DNA from: Cyclina sinensis
Lineage: Eukaryota; Mollusca; Bivalvia; Venerida; Veneridae
Direction: 5' to 3'
Assembly (NCBI GenBank): GCA_012932295.1
Contig: JAAONU010000002.1
Coordinates: 32,761,485 to 32,825,484, forward strand
Length of the DNA stretch: 64,000 nucleotides
Part shown: positions 12,726-24,676 of the stretch, piece after piece
How positions within the stretch are numbered: position 1 is the stretch's first letter
How the letters are laid out: the number at the start of each line of letters is the position of its first letter
Program-made: the position numbers and the translations under genes
Notes under the pieces: model-generated
Database searches by the model: none
What the model was told of the DNA's origin: nothing
What the model saw: the letters and a program-made list of their open reading frames with translations, nothing else

Positions 12726-13720
12726 ATGGATACAGACAGTAACATGGAAGTATTAAGACGAAGTATAAGTAACCAAGACTCTGATAGGAACAGAAGAGAC
12801 TCCAAAGGTCCAAACCATGATGGCAACATTTGTGTAAAGAAAGAGGTTGAGACAATACAGAAGGAGGAGCCAAGGAAGGAAGGAGAGCCAGAAAAACAAG
12901 AGCCAGGAATGGAGGAGGAGCCACAAAAAGAAGAGGGACCAATCAGTGAGGAGTATATAGTAAATGAGGAGCTTTTAATGGAGGAGGAGCCAAACAGTAG
13001 TCTTGATGCTTCAGCTAAGTTGAAGGGTAAGAGGAAACGTAAAACAAGGAAAAGTATATGCACCACTGATGGTCAGACTAATAAAGACTGTAAATTAAAA
13101 AAGAAAAGTGCAGCAGACATTTTAACAGCAAATCAAAGTTCAACTAGGAAAGGACTGAAGGGTAAAAGTTCAAAAGTGTTAGAGAAGAACAGACATAACT
13201 CAAACTTGAGGAGTAAGGGCAAAATTAAGAAAGCGGTCAATAAGGACTTTGAAGACTCTTTAGGTGACAGTACAGATGAGCAGTCTGACAAGAATGAACT
13301 ACCTTCACAGGTGGTTTTCACATGTGACATTTGTAATAAAATGATTGTTGGTATTGCTAATCTTAAAGATCACCAAGTTTTGCACATAGAGCCAAAAAAG
13401 CCGAAAGTATATAAATGTTCATATGAAGGATGTTTAAAAGAATTTAAGGATTCTTCAGCGCGCAAAAAACATGTAAATGCTGTTCATTTAAATATCAGAA
13501 ATTTTCTGTGTGAATTTTGTGTTGCACGTTTCAAGACTTTAGGTGCATTAAAAGTTCACATTTTGTGTTGGCATACAAAGGAAGAGGACAAGGAAACATA
13601 TAACTGTCAAATTTGTGATAAAACGTTTCTGAGGGAAATAAATCTTCGTAAACACCTGACTGTACACTCTGACACAAAACAGTACACCTGCACTTATGAA
13701 GGCTGTCCGAGATCTTTCAG
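12726..13720 (+). CDS. C2H2 zinc-finger protein, coding exon 1
   Basis: First coding exon of a 431-aa protein (exons 12726-13720, 15223-15350, 25142-25314; 1296 nt including the stop). Residues 35-95 are acidic with repeated EEP/EEEP; 96-175 are Lys/Arg-rich and probably hold the nuclear localisation signal. Fingers begin at C200 (CDICNKM...HQVLH), then C231-H254 (CX4C spacing), C262-H283, C294-H314 and C322, where the exon stops inside finger 5. The spacing is the classical CX2-4C-X12-HX3-4H. The ATG at 12726 is the first Met of the open frame. The donor is cag|gttagt at 13721, and reading through would stop four codons later. The role is presumably sequence-specific DNA binding in the nucleus, as a transcription factor. 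CX4C fingers 2 and 5 recall TFIIIA/ZIC-type fingers, but I do not recognise an orthologue. Confidence 0.9.
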
Positions 13721-15222
13721 GTTAGTTTAGAGTTTAACTTATTGAGATCTACCTCCTGGAGATGATATATTTTTAACTTATTGAGATCTTCCTCCTGGAG
13801 ATGACTTTTTTTTTTTCTTTTTTGGCTATGTTGGATATGGGGCTCCTTGTTTTTTAACTACAATTACATAATCATTTCATACTGATTTTGAATCATCAGA
13901 AAGGGAGGAACAATAACTCTGATCTTAATACCTAATACCTGATGTTTATTTTAAATAAGTTTCCTTTGTTTCTTTTTAGCTCACCAGATCAGTGTGCTCA
14001 GTGACCAGTCATCACCCTGTAGTCTGCAAAGACTGTTCAAATTAATGTCCAATGATTCAATAGTGGCTGTGCACCAGACTACCTTATTTTATCTTGTTAA
14101 ATGACTTACAAAAGAAAAAAGTTTGTGAAATCTTCTTATCTAAATTACTAAACATAATTCATGTTTTGCATGAAGCATTGTTCCTCTTGAACGCTAGTTA
14201 AAACGTTTGCACCTTTAACATGAATAGCTCTTGTATGGTTTGTACTTTACCTCTTTGGTCATGCTGACCTCTGGTATATTTAAACATTCCCCCTTTGGCA
14301 TGATTATAGATCTCTGGTATGGTTTAAACTTTGCCCCTTCAGCATGCTTAGCTATGGTATGGTTTAAATGTTGTCCCTTTGGTCATGATTGGCTCTGGTA
14401 TGGTGTAAATTTCATCCTGTTGGCATCATAAGCACTGGTATAGTTTAAACTTTGCCCCTTTGGTCATGATTAATCTGCTATGTGGGCTTTCTGTTTAAAG
14501 GAAACTCAAAAATCTTCCTTAATGAGAAACATTGCTGCTTATGGTTAACATTTGGCATTTAGCATTGTCTAGATGACATCAGTTTTATCTCTTGGCTTTG
14601 ATTAGCTATTGTATGGTTTAAATGTTGCCCCTTTGGTCATGATTGGCTCTGGTATGGTGTAAACTTCATCCTGTTGGCATCATTAGCACTGGTATGGTTT
14701 AAACTTTGCCCCTTTGGCATAATTAGCCATGGTATGGTTTAAGTGTTGCCCGTTTGGTCATGATTGGCTCTGGTATGGTGTAAACTTCTTCCTGTTGGCA
14801 TCATTAGCTCTGGTATGGTTTAAATGTTGTCCCTTTGGTCATGATTGGCTCTGGCATGAAAGATTGATGCTGAGGGTTAACATTTGGCATTTAGCATTGT
14901 CTAGATGACATCAGTTTTATCTCTTGGCTTTATATTTGCCCTGACCAGGAAAAACTTCTGATGTAGATTTAGACATCAGCAAAATCATGCAGGTAATTCC
15001 ATAGAAAAAAAATGTAGAAAAAGTATACAAGAAGGAAAATGCTACAAAGAAAATAAGCTGAAATGAAAGGAAAGTAGAATCTCACCTGCTTGTGAGTTAA
15101 CACGAGATGTGTCTAAAGCAACCATGAATCAAGTGTATCTAGCCTATAGTTTTTCAACAGTTTTCAATGTTTTTTAAGTACATTGGTATTTACAATGTTA
15201 GTACTTTTATGTCTACTTTCAG
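13721..15222 (+). other. Zinc-finger gene intron 1 with a minisatellite
   Basis: Begins gttagt and ends ttactttcag-style at 15222. It contains a duplicated 50-bp segment (about 13738 and 13775, 'cttattgagatct...cctcctggagatga'). It also holds a roughly 41-bp minisatellite at 14228-14870 whose units read 'ctctggtatggtttaaac' then 'tttgcccctttggtcatga'. A 70-bp unit 'aacatttggcatttagcatt' is duplicated at 14548 and 14878. Confidence 0.7.
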
Positions 15223-15350
15223 GCTTAAAGCAACCTTAAACAAACATGTTAAAATAGTTCACAAAGACTGGAGACCTTTTCAGTGTCAAATTTGTCAAGA
15301 GAAATTCACAAGAAGTATTTACCTGGAGACACACATGTACAAGCATACAG
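15223..15350 (+). CDS. C2H2 zinc-finger protein, coding exon 2
   Basis: 128-nt exon between a ctactttcag acceptor and a cag|gtaata donor. It completes the Arg codon split from exon 1 (phase 2 into phase 1). It encodes the second half of finger 5 (LKATLNKHVKIVH), the linker KDWRP, and all of finger 6 (FQCQICQEKF...HMYKH), ending in the Gly codon of the TG(E/I)K linker. Finger 5 is therefore split by an intron, and the frame is kept exactly across both junctions. Confidence 0.9.
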
Positions 15351-16389
15351 GTAATAATAATTGTTGGATGACATTACACATTAAGGCTACATGTATATCT
15401 TTTAATTTCCTTTGTTCAAAATAACTGTGCCTAGATATGTAACTTGTTATAACATTTGAAATTATAATCATGGGGTCAAGCGTCAAAATGTGATGTGTTT
15501 CAGGGGTTATCTTATAATACTTAGACTTACAGTTAAGATAATTAATTACCTATTTTTCTCAAAGATTCTGTTTCACTTACTTAGATAAGATATACTAAAA
15601 TATGAGGATTTACATCTGTGTGCTACTACATGAAGCAGTAGGTCCAAATTTCAAATCTTTAAATGTATATATTCAGAAAACACCAATGGTTCCACTAGCA
15701 GGATGTTACATCTACCATATGCAAATCAACTACGAACACAAGGGTAGTCACAATACCTTAGGCATATCTAAATTGATAGAAAAAATAAACATGCTGAAAG
15801 GGTTAATTAAATGCTTAAAGAGTAGAAAAGTACTGCTAAGAGAGTATAGTTGGTTACAGTCACAGCATGTTTAGTTGATGGGAAGTTTTTGGAGTATTTG
15901 CAATCTATTAAGATTGATGCTCATCTTTGTTTTTTCTCAACATGTCACATGACTGATCATGTGCAGTGATCATGAGTGATGCTGTGTTTTTTTTGCTATT
16001 TATTGAATGACATAGATAGTTGGATGAAGAGATTGTCAGTGCATATTTGTAAAAATGACATGTTCTGCTTTATAATAACTGGAGTTACAGATTGTATCTT
16101 TAAAAGATATAAGCAAAAATAAAACAAGAGTTATCATAACATAAAGGACATTTTATATTTTTGAAATTTGATGAAAATGGTGTACAGAGACAGTGATCAC
16201 TATTTGGTTTTTGAAACCATCACACTGTTTTTATACACCCGTCGAAACCCCATGTTGGGTGAGTAGGCAGCGTCCAGACCATAACTCTGTTGCTAATTGG
16301 CTGACTGACTCCAAACGTGCTATGCAGTTTCCTTGCAATGGGTAGAAGTACAGTGAACAAGAACCATAACTCTACCTGGTCTCATTTTT

Positions 16390-19300
16390 AGCTCACCTGG
16401 CACAAAGTGCCAGATTGAGCTTTTGTCATACCCCAATGTCCGGTGTGCGTGGTGAGGCGTCAACAATTTTCATTCAAACGACATCTCCTCTGAAACCACT
16501 GGGCCAAATTCAATGAAACTTGCCTGGGATGTTCCTTGCATGAAGCTCTTCCAAAGTTGTTCAAAGAATTCAATGCCATGCAGAACTCTGGTTGCTATGG
16601 CAACTTAAAGGAAAAACTTTGAAAATCATCTTGTCAGAAACCGCAATGCATGGAGCTTAGATATTTGGTGTTGAGCATCATCTAGTGAACCTCTACCAAG
16701 ATTGTTCAAATTATGACCCTAGGGTCAGAACTGGCCCCACCCTGTGGGTCACTTGATTTACATAGAGTTATATAGGGAAAACTTTAAAAATCTTCTTGTC
16801 AGAAACCACAAGGCATGGAGCTTAGATATTTGGTGTTGAGCATTGTCTAGTAGACCTCTACCAAGATTGTACAAATCATGGCCCCTGGGTCAAAATTGGC
16901 TTCGCCCAAGGGGTCACATGTTTTACATAGAGTTATATAGTAAATTCTTTTAAAATCTTCTTGTCAAAAACTGCAAGGCCTTGAGCTTAGATATTTGGTA
17001 TGAGGCATCATCTAGTGGACCTCTACAAAGATTGTTCAGATTATGACCCTGGGGTCAGAAATGGCCCCGCCGTGGGGGTCACTTGATTTACATAGAGTTA
17101 TATAGGGAAAACATTAAAAATCTTCTTGTAAGAAACTACAAGGCATATAGCTTAGATATTTGGTGTTGAGCATTGTCTAGTAGACCTCTACCAAGATTGT
17201 CCAAATCATGGCCCCTGGGACAAAACTGGCCCCGCCCAAGGGGTCACATGTTTTACATAGAGTTATTAAGCAAAAAACTTTTAAAATCTTCTTGTCACAA
17301 ACTGCAAGGCTTGGAGCTTAGATATTTGGTAGTATGCACTGTGACCACAGTTGGGTCATCCCCCCTCCCCTGGGGATCACTCCCCCCCGCCCGCCCAAAA
17401 AGAAGAAATTTTTTTCTCATTTCTTAAGTTTTTTAGCTACAGCAATGAAATTTGGACCGTGTGCACAGTTTTTCGTTTCGATTTAAAAAATGTCATCTCA
17501 TGACCTATATTTTGACCTGCTGACCTACTTTTTGTTTTTGGAGCTATGGCAATGAAATTTGGACCATGTATACAGTTTTTTGTTCTGATTTCAAAAACGT
17601 CAAAGCAGGATCTATATTTTTGACCTACTGACCTACTTTTTTGTTTTTTAGCTATAGCAATGAAATTTGGACCCTGTGCACAGTTTTTCATTTCGATTTC
17701 AAAAATGTCATCGCATGACCTTTATTTTTGACCTACTGACTTACTTTCTGTTTTTAGCTCACCTGTCACGTAGTGACAGAGTGAGCTTTTCTGATCACCT
17801 TTTGTCCGTCATCCTTCGTCCGTCCGTCCACAATTAGTTTGTTAACACTCTAGTGGTCACATTTTTGCCTCAATTGTCATGAAACTTGGTCAGGATGTTT
17901 GTCTCATTGATATCTCGGACGAGTTCGAACATGGGTTATCAGGGTTGGAAAACTAGGTCACAGAGCCCAAATATAGAAAAACCTTGTTAACACTCTAGAG
18001 GCTACTTTTTCAGTCCAAATATCCTGGAATTTTGTCAGAAAGGTTCTATCGATGATTTCTAGCTCACGTTCAAATATGGGTCATCTGGGTTCAAAAACTA
18101 GGTCACGGAGCCCAAAAATAGAAAAATCTTGTTAACACTCAAGAGGTTACATTTTCAGCCCAAATAATCTGGAAATTTGTCAGAAAGGTTGCTTTGATGA
18201 TTTCTAGGTCAAGTTCAAATATGGGTCATCTGGGGTCAAAACATGGTCACAGAGCCCAAATATTGAAAAACCTTGTTAACACTCTAGAGGTAACATTTTT
18301 AGACTAAATAATCTGGAAATTTGTCAGGAAGGTTGCTTCAATGATTTCTAGCATAAATTCAAATATGAGTCATCCGGGTTCAAAAACTAGGTCACAGAGC
18401 CCAAAAATAGAAATATCTTGTTAACACTCTAGAGGTTACATTTTCAGCCCAAATAATCTGGAAATTTGTCAGAAAGGTTGCGTCAAAGATTTCTAGCACA
18501 AGTTCAAATATAGGTCATCAGGGTTCAAAAACTAGGTCAAAGAACCCAAAAATAGAAAAATCTTGTTAACATTCTAGAGGTTACATTTCCGGCCCAAATA
18601 ATCTGGAAATTTGTCAGAAAGGTTGCCTTGAGGATTTCTAGATCGAGTTCGAATATAGGTCATCTGGGGTCACAAACTAGGTCACAGAGTCCAAATATGG
18701 AAAAACCTTGTTAACATTCTAAAGGTAACATTTTCAGTCCAAATAACCTGGAAATTTGTCAGAAAGGTTCTATCGATCATTTCTAACTCAGTTTTGAATA
18801 TAGGTTTTCTGGGGTCAAAAACTAGGTCACAGAGCCCAAAAGCAGATAAACTTTGTTAATGCTCTAGAGGTTACATTTTTAGTCCAAATGTCCTTGAAAT
18901 TTGTCAGAAAGATTCTTTCAATGATTTCTAGCTCATATTTGGATATGGGTCACCTGGGATTAAAAACTAGGTCACATGGCCCAAATATGTAAAAAACCTT
19001 TTTAACACTCCAGAAGTTACATTTTCAGTCTTAATATCCTGGAAATTTGTCAGACAGGTTTCTTTGATGATTTGTAGCTCAAGTTGGAGTATGGGTCATG
19101 TTGGGTCAAAAACTAGGTCACAGAGCCCAAATATGGAAAAACCTTGTTAACACTCTAGAGGTAACATTTTAATTCCAAATAACCTGGAAATTTGTTAGAA
19201 AGCTTAATTCTATGGTTTCTAGCTCAGTTTTGAATATGGGTCATCTTGAGTCGAAAACTAGGTCACAGAGCCCAAATATCGAAAAACTTTGTAAACACTC

Positions 19301-20285
19301 TATAGGCTACACTTTCAGTTCAAATGTCCTAGAAATTTGTCAGAAGGGTTGTTTTGATGATTTGTAGTTCAAGTTTGGATATGGGTTATCTGGCGTCAAA
19401 ATCTAGGTCACAGAGCCCAAATATCGAAAAACCTTGTTAACACTCTAGAGGCTACTTTTTCAGTCCAAATATCCTGGAAATTTGTCAGAGAGATTGTTTC
19501 GATAATTTCTAGCTCAGATTCGAATATGGTTCATCTAGGTTAAAAAACTAGGTCATAGAGCCCAAATATGAAAAAACACTCTAGAGGTAACATTTTCAGT
19601 ACAAATAACCTTGAAATTTGTCAAAGAAATTGTGTCAATAATTTCTAGGTCAAGTTCGTCGGTCAATTTACCAGGTCCATAGCAACTTTGTTAAAAGCAA
19701 TCATACTCAGGTGAGCGATACAGGGCCATTATAGCCCTCTTGTTTGAGCTATGGCAATGAAATTTGGTCTGTGTGTACAGTTTTTTGTTCCGATTTTAAA
19801 AACGTCATAGCATGACCTATATTTTTGACCTACTGACCTACTTTTTTTTTTTTTAGCTACAGCAATGAAATTTGGACCATGTGCACAGTTTTTCGTTTGG
19901 ATTTCAAAAATGTCAACGCATGACCTATATTTTTGACCTACTGACCTACTTTCTGTTTTTGGAGCTATGGCAATGAAATTTGGACCATGTATACAGTTTT
20001 TTGTTCCGATTTCAAAAACGTCATAGCATGACCTATATTTTTGACCTACTTTTTTGTTTTAAAGCTACGGCAATGAAATTTGGATTGTTTGTACAACTTT
20101 TCGTTCCGATTTCAAAAATGTCATCTCATGACCTATATTTTGACCTACTGACCTACTTTCTGTTTTTGGAGCTATGGCAGTGAAATTGCATTGGTCCATT
20201 TCTGTGATATACATCATTACATTCATAAAAATTTCTTTCATCTTTGAACCCAGGTGAGTGCTTTAGGGCCATTGGCCGTCTTGTT
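16390..20285 (+). mobile_element. Middle element of the nest, two-type repeat core
   Basis: The 5' end is a stem-loop (agctcacctggca, loop caaag, tgccagattgagct). The core is about five 163-bp units (16620-17340: 'cttcttgtcagaaaccacaa', 'gacctctaccaagattgt') followed by about 108-bp units ('gctatggcaatgaaatttgg', 'gacctactgacctac') at 17430-17755 and 19743-20200. The 3' end is 'caggtgagtgctttagggcc' then 'attggccgtcttg' (20251-20284). The 108-bp array is split by the inner element. No protein is encoded, so it is nonautonomous. Confidence 0.75.
17756..19743 (+). mobile_element. Inner complete element with about 12 copies of a 146-bp unit
   Basis: The 5' stem-loop is agctcacctgtcac, loop gta, gtgacagagtgagct (17756-17787). 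A GTCCGTCC-rich leader follows, then about 12-13 units with 'cttgttaacactctagagg' spaced 144-146 bp (17839, 17985, 18131, 18275 and on), plus 'tctggaaatttgtcagaaag' and 'aaaactaggtcacagagccc'. The 3' end is 'caggtgagcgatac' then the hairpin agggccattatagccct and CTTG (19709-19743). The flanks 'ctgttttt' and 'tttgagctatggc' rejoin to the host unit. Nested in the 16390-20285 element. Confidence 0.85.
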
Positions 20286-20310
20286 TAATTACCTCTCCTC
20301 TTAATTTTTG

Positions 20311-21186
20311 TGTCTCCTTCTACAAAGTAGCCGTGACATACAGTCTGTTAGTCTGTCACAAAACTTGTCCAGACTACTTCTCAGAAACTACAGGTGCAAT
20401 TTCATCCAAACTTTACAGGAATGATCAGTACCAAGTCTAGTTGTGCATAACTTTGGCATTTTCCAGTCCAGTGATTTTTGTCAGAGTTATGGCCCTTTTA
20501 TGATTTTGATTTTTAAAGTTTGTCAGGACTACTCCCCTTATAGTACTAATGCAATATGAATGAAATGTTACAGGATTGATCAGTACCTCAAGTACTTGCA
20601 TATATCTAACGGGTTTTTCAGTTGAATTAGTTATGGCCCTTGAATGTCAGAGGCGTTTTGGCCAAATCATGATTTTTATGTTGCAGGCTTCACAGTGGCT
20701 GTGACATGCTACAAAGTAGCCATGACATATAGAGATCAGTTCTGCATCATCTGTCTGTCGGTCCGTCTGTCTGTGTGTCCATCACAAAAGTTGTCCAGAC
20801 TACTCCCCAGAAACTACTGGTGCAATTTCCTTCAAACTTTACACGTTTGGATCAGTACCAAGTCTAGTTGTGCATATCGTCAGCATTTTCCAGTTCAATG
20901 ATTTTTGTCAGAGTTATGGCCCTTTAATGATTTTTTATTTTTAAAGTTTGTCCAGACCACTTCTCTTATACTACTAAAGCAATTCAAATGAAATGTTACA
21001 GGATTGATCGGTACCTCAAGTACTTGCGCATGTCTTACAGGTTTTTTGGTTGAATGATTTTTGGCTGAGTTATGGCCCTTGAATAAAAAAATGCGTTTTA
21101 GCCTACAAACTGTCCAATCACCTCTCAATACTACTGTTTAATTGGCTATCATCAGGCGACACATGTGATCACTGATCGCCCTTGTT
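20311..21186 (+). mobile_element. Second insertion in the outermost element
   Basis: Starts 'gtctccttctacaaagtagc' and contains two copies of its own leader plus unit (about 20320 and 20705: 'ctacaaagtagcc(g/a)tgacat', then 'gtccagactact'). It ends 'ggcgacacatgtgatcactg' then 'atcgcccttgt' (21154-21186). The flanks 'ttaatttttgt' and 'ttggagaataactttaa' rejoin the outer repeat unit. The internal duplication of leader and core is unusual. Confidence 0.7.
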
Positions 21187-22221
21187 TTGTTTGGAGAATA
21201 ACTTTAAACCTATGAAGTGAATTGATGTGAAACCTGAAATATAGATAGATGGTTCAACCATAACTCTGTCTGGTTCCATTTCTTCATTATCTCCCCTTTT
21301 AAAATTTTTGGTCCAGAGCAGAACTTTAAAACTGTGAAGTGAATTGATGTGAAACATCAATCTCCTTGCAGTGATCTCCCCTTCATTTTTGGGAAAAGAT
21401 CTCTGCCAACACCTGTTAACCTTAGCTTGAATAAAGATAGAATGGCAAGAAGTCAAAGTGCACTGCTCAAGAACTTTAACCCTACCTGGATCCATTTTTT
21501 TAATTATCTCTCCTTTTATTTTTGTCTTGAGCATAACTTTTAAACTATGAAGTGAATTAATGTGAAACTAAACATAAAGATTTATTACTAGGAGAATTGC
21601 AGTGCCTGAGAAGCATAACTTTTCTTTATCCTGCTTTAGAGAAATCTTCCCTTCTTTAATTTCTGTAATGAATTTTTGTATGGAGCATAATTTGAAGACT
21701 ATGAAAGGGATTGTCTTGAAACTTAAAATAAAGATAGATGGTAGACTTTAACACTTTGAAGTGAATTGATGTAAAACTTGAAATATAGATAGATGACAAC
21801 AAGGAGAAATGCAGTGCCCAAGAAGCATATCCTGTTTTTGAGTGATCTCCCCTTCTTTAATTTCTATAATTCTTTTTTTGTTCAGAGGATATCATGAAGA
21901 CTGCAGAAGTGATTTTCTTCAAACTTATGATTGGTAAGAAGTCGAAGTGCAGTGCACAAGAACCATAACTCTACCTGTTTCCATTTTTGAATTTTTGCTG
22001 GATCATTATACGTTACCTTATAACAATGAAGTGAATTGATGTAAAAATCAAATTTAAGATGGTGACAAGGAAAAGTGCAGTGCCCAAGAAGATTAACTCT
22101 ACCTTAACCCATTTTAAGTTATTTCCCTTTCTTCAATTTCTATAATGAATTTTTGTCTTGAGCATATATTTAACATTACGAAAGGTGTGCAAGATAAATA
22201 TTTCTATCTGATCCCATTTTT

Positions 22222-24676
22222 AGCTGACCTGATTGAAGGTCAGTGTTGCTTTCAGCATGCTGTTTCGTCCATCATCCACAATTGACTTTAATCAACATCT
22301 CCTATTCACTAGGTCAATTGCAATTAAACTTCTGAAAGGAAAAACTTAAAAAAATCATCCTGTCTGAAACGAAAAGGTCTAATATGTAATATTTGGTTGA
22401 TAGCATCATCTAGTAGACCTCTACCAAAGTTATATAAATCATGGCTCTGGGGATCAGAATTGGCCCAAGCTCAGGGGTCACTTGATTTTACATAGACTTA
22501 TATTGGAAAACTTAAAAAATCTTCTTGTCAGAAACCATTAGGCCTAGAATATAGATATTTTGTTTTTACCATTGTCTAGTGGATCTCTACCAAATTTGTT
22601 GAAATCATGTCCCTTGATCAAAATTGGCCCCACCCCAGTGGTCACTTGGTTTTCCTTTAAGTTATATAGGAAAAAGTTTTAAAAAAGGCTCCCAGTGGTC
22701 ACTTGGTGTTCCTTTGAGTTATATAGGAAAAAGTTTTAAAGAAGGTTAAACCCCCCCCCCCCCCCCCCCCCCCGCAAAAGAAGAAAAACAAGAAATGTTT
22801 GTAAAACATAAATGCCCCCAGGCAGCACCTAATTGCTTGTGGTTGGGCCAAAGCATTTTCTAGTTATTGATCAGAAACCATTTTTAGGATCAAGGTCCCT
22901 GTGGCCTTGACCTTTGACCTAATGACCTCAAAATCAATAGGGGTCATTTACTGGTCATGACCAACCAGCATACCAAGTTTGGTGAACCTAGGTCAAAGCA
23001 TTCTCTAGTTATTGATCTGAAACCGTTTTTAGAGTCAAAGTCTCTGTGAGCTTGACCTTTGACCTAATGACCTCAAAATAAATAGGGGGTCATCTACTGG
23101 TGATGACCAACCAGCATACCAAGTTTGGTGAACCTAGGTCAAAGCGTTCTCTAGTTATTGATCGGAAACCGTTTTTAAGATGAAAGTCTCTGTGATCTTG
23201 ACCTTTGACCTAATGACCTCAAAGTCAATAGGGGTCATCTACTGGTGATGACCAACCAGTATACCAAGTTTGGTGAACCTAGGTCAAAGCGTTCTGTAGT
23301 TATTGATCAGAAACCGTTTTTAGGATGAAGGTCTCTGTGAGCTTAACCTTTGACCTAATGACCTCAAAATCAATAGGGGTCATCTACTGGTGATGACCAA
23401 CCAGCATATCAAGTTTGGTGAACCTAGGTCAAAGCGTTCTCTAGTTATTGAACGGAAACCATTTTAAGGATGAAAGTCTCTGTGATCTTGACCTTTGACC
23501 TAATGACCTAAAAGTCAATAGGGGTCATCTACTGGTGATGACTAACCAGCTTACCAAGTTTGGTGAGCCTAGGTCAAAGCGTTCTCTAGTTATTGATCGG
23601 AAACCATTTTTAGGATGAAGGTCCCTGTGAGCTTGACCTTTGACCTAATGACCTCAAAATCAACAGGCGTCATCTACTGGTGATGACCAACCAGCATACC
23701 AAGTTTGGTGAACCTAGGTCAAAGCGTTCTCTAGTTATTGATCGGAAACCGTTTTTAGGAAGAAGGTCCCTGTGATCTTGACCTTTGACCTAATGACCTC
23801 AAAATCAATAGGGGTCATCTACTGGTGATGACCAACCAGCATACCAAGTTTGGTGAACCTAGGTCAAAGCGTTCTCTAGTTATTGGTTGGAAACCGTTTC
23901 TACCTACAAGGTCAATGTGACCTTGACCTTTGACCACTTGACCCCAAAATCAATAGGGGTCATTTACTGTTGCTGGACAATCATCCTACCAAGTTTGAAG
24001 TTCCTAGGCCTAAGTGTTCTTTAGTTATTGGTTGGAAACCGTTTCTACCTACAAGGTCAATGTGACCTTGACCTTTGACCCCTTGATCCCAAAATCAATA
24101 GGGGTCATCTACTGTTGCTGGACAATCATCCTACCAAGTTTGAATTTCCTAGGCCTAAGCATTCTTTAGTTATTGGTCGGAAACCATTTGGTCTACGGTC
24201 CGACGGACCGACCGACAGACAGACAAATGCAAAGCAATATACCCCCACTTCTTTGAAGAGGGGGCATAATCATTGGATGGGGTAGGAAGGTGCAATGCAC
24301 TTAACCTTCACCCATCTTTATCCTTGACCTTCCTATTACCTACTGACCTACTTCCTTGTTTTTGAAGCTAAATCAATGAAATTTTAACTATTTTTATAAA
24401 TTTGCATGCAGAATTCATCTTTGACCTTAACCTACTGACCTACTTTGTTTTTGAAGATATATGTTTGAAATTTTAACTATTTGTACAAGTTTGCATACAG
24501 ACTTCAGATTTGATTTTGATTTACCTTCTTTCTTGGTTAATTTTTTTTTTCATATATAATGTGGTATTTAAACTGTCTGCCATTTGACACATCCCTCAGG
24601 TGCCACCCCCATCCCAACTCTACAAGTTGTTGTAGTAGTTTCTTTTCAGGTGAGCGACCCGGATCATTTTGTCTCT
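22222..24676 (+). mobile_element. Tandem-repeat element carrying a nested inverted element
   Basis: The 5' stem-loop is agctgacctgattgaaggtcagt (22222-22245). Units of the 165-bp family follow (22340-22745), then a C23 run (22751-22773), an inserted element (22789-24270), and remnants of the 108-bp family (24340-24540). It ends near 'caggtgagcgacccggatca' (24647-24676). The 3' hairpin is eroded; another possible end is 'cagcgattctcttgttt' near 24868-24884, so the right boundary is uncertain. Confidence 0.55.
22789..24270 (-). mobile_element. Nested element with nine 146-bp units
   Basis: On the plus strand it opens 'acaagaaatgtttgtaaaac' and closes with the hairpin 'acccccacttctttgaagag' then 'ggggcataat' (24240-24270). 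Read on the minus strand it ends in a hairpin followed by CTTGT, like its neighbours, so it is inserted in the opposite orientation. Core units share 'gcgttctctagttattgatc', 'gaccttgacctttgacctaa' and 'ataccaagtttggtgaacct' at 146-bp spacing. The last two units are a diverged subtype ('gctggacaatcatcctacca'). Confidence 0.8.

Larger units (their letters stand above)
16232..22221 (+). mobile_element. Outermost host element of a nested repeat cluster
   Basis: A tandem-repeat element with units around 'ggagcataactttaaac', 'tatgaagtgaattgatgtga', 'agtgcagtgcacaagaacc' and 'ataactctacctgg'. Units at 16232-16389, 20286-20310 and 21187-22221 are one array interrupted by two insertions: 16390-20285 and 20311-21186. 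The phrase 'ctacctggtctcattttt' on the left resumes as 'tttaattacctctcctct' on the right, as in the uninterrupted copy near 21480. It lies in intron 2 of the zinc-finger gene. Confidence 0.7.

Noticed and set aside
12703..13066. Antisense ORFs of 79 and 117 aa opposite the zinc-finger exon
   Set aside because: Ser/Leu-rich shadows of the acidic GAG-rich coding strand; no independent support.
22789..24270. CRISPR-like regular array
   Set aside because: Units are contiguous 146-bp tandem repeats with no unique spacers; the genome is eukaryotic.
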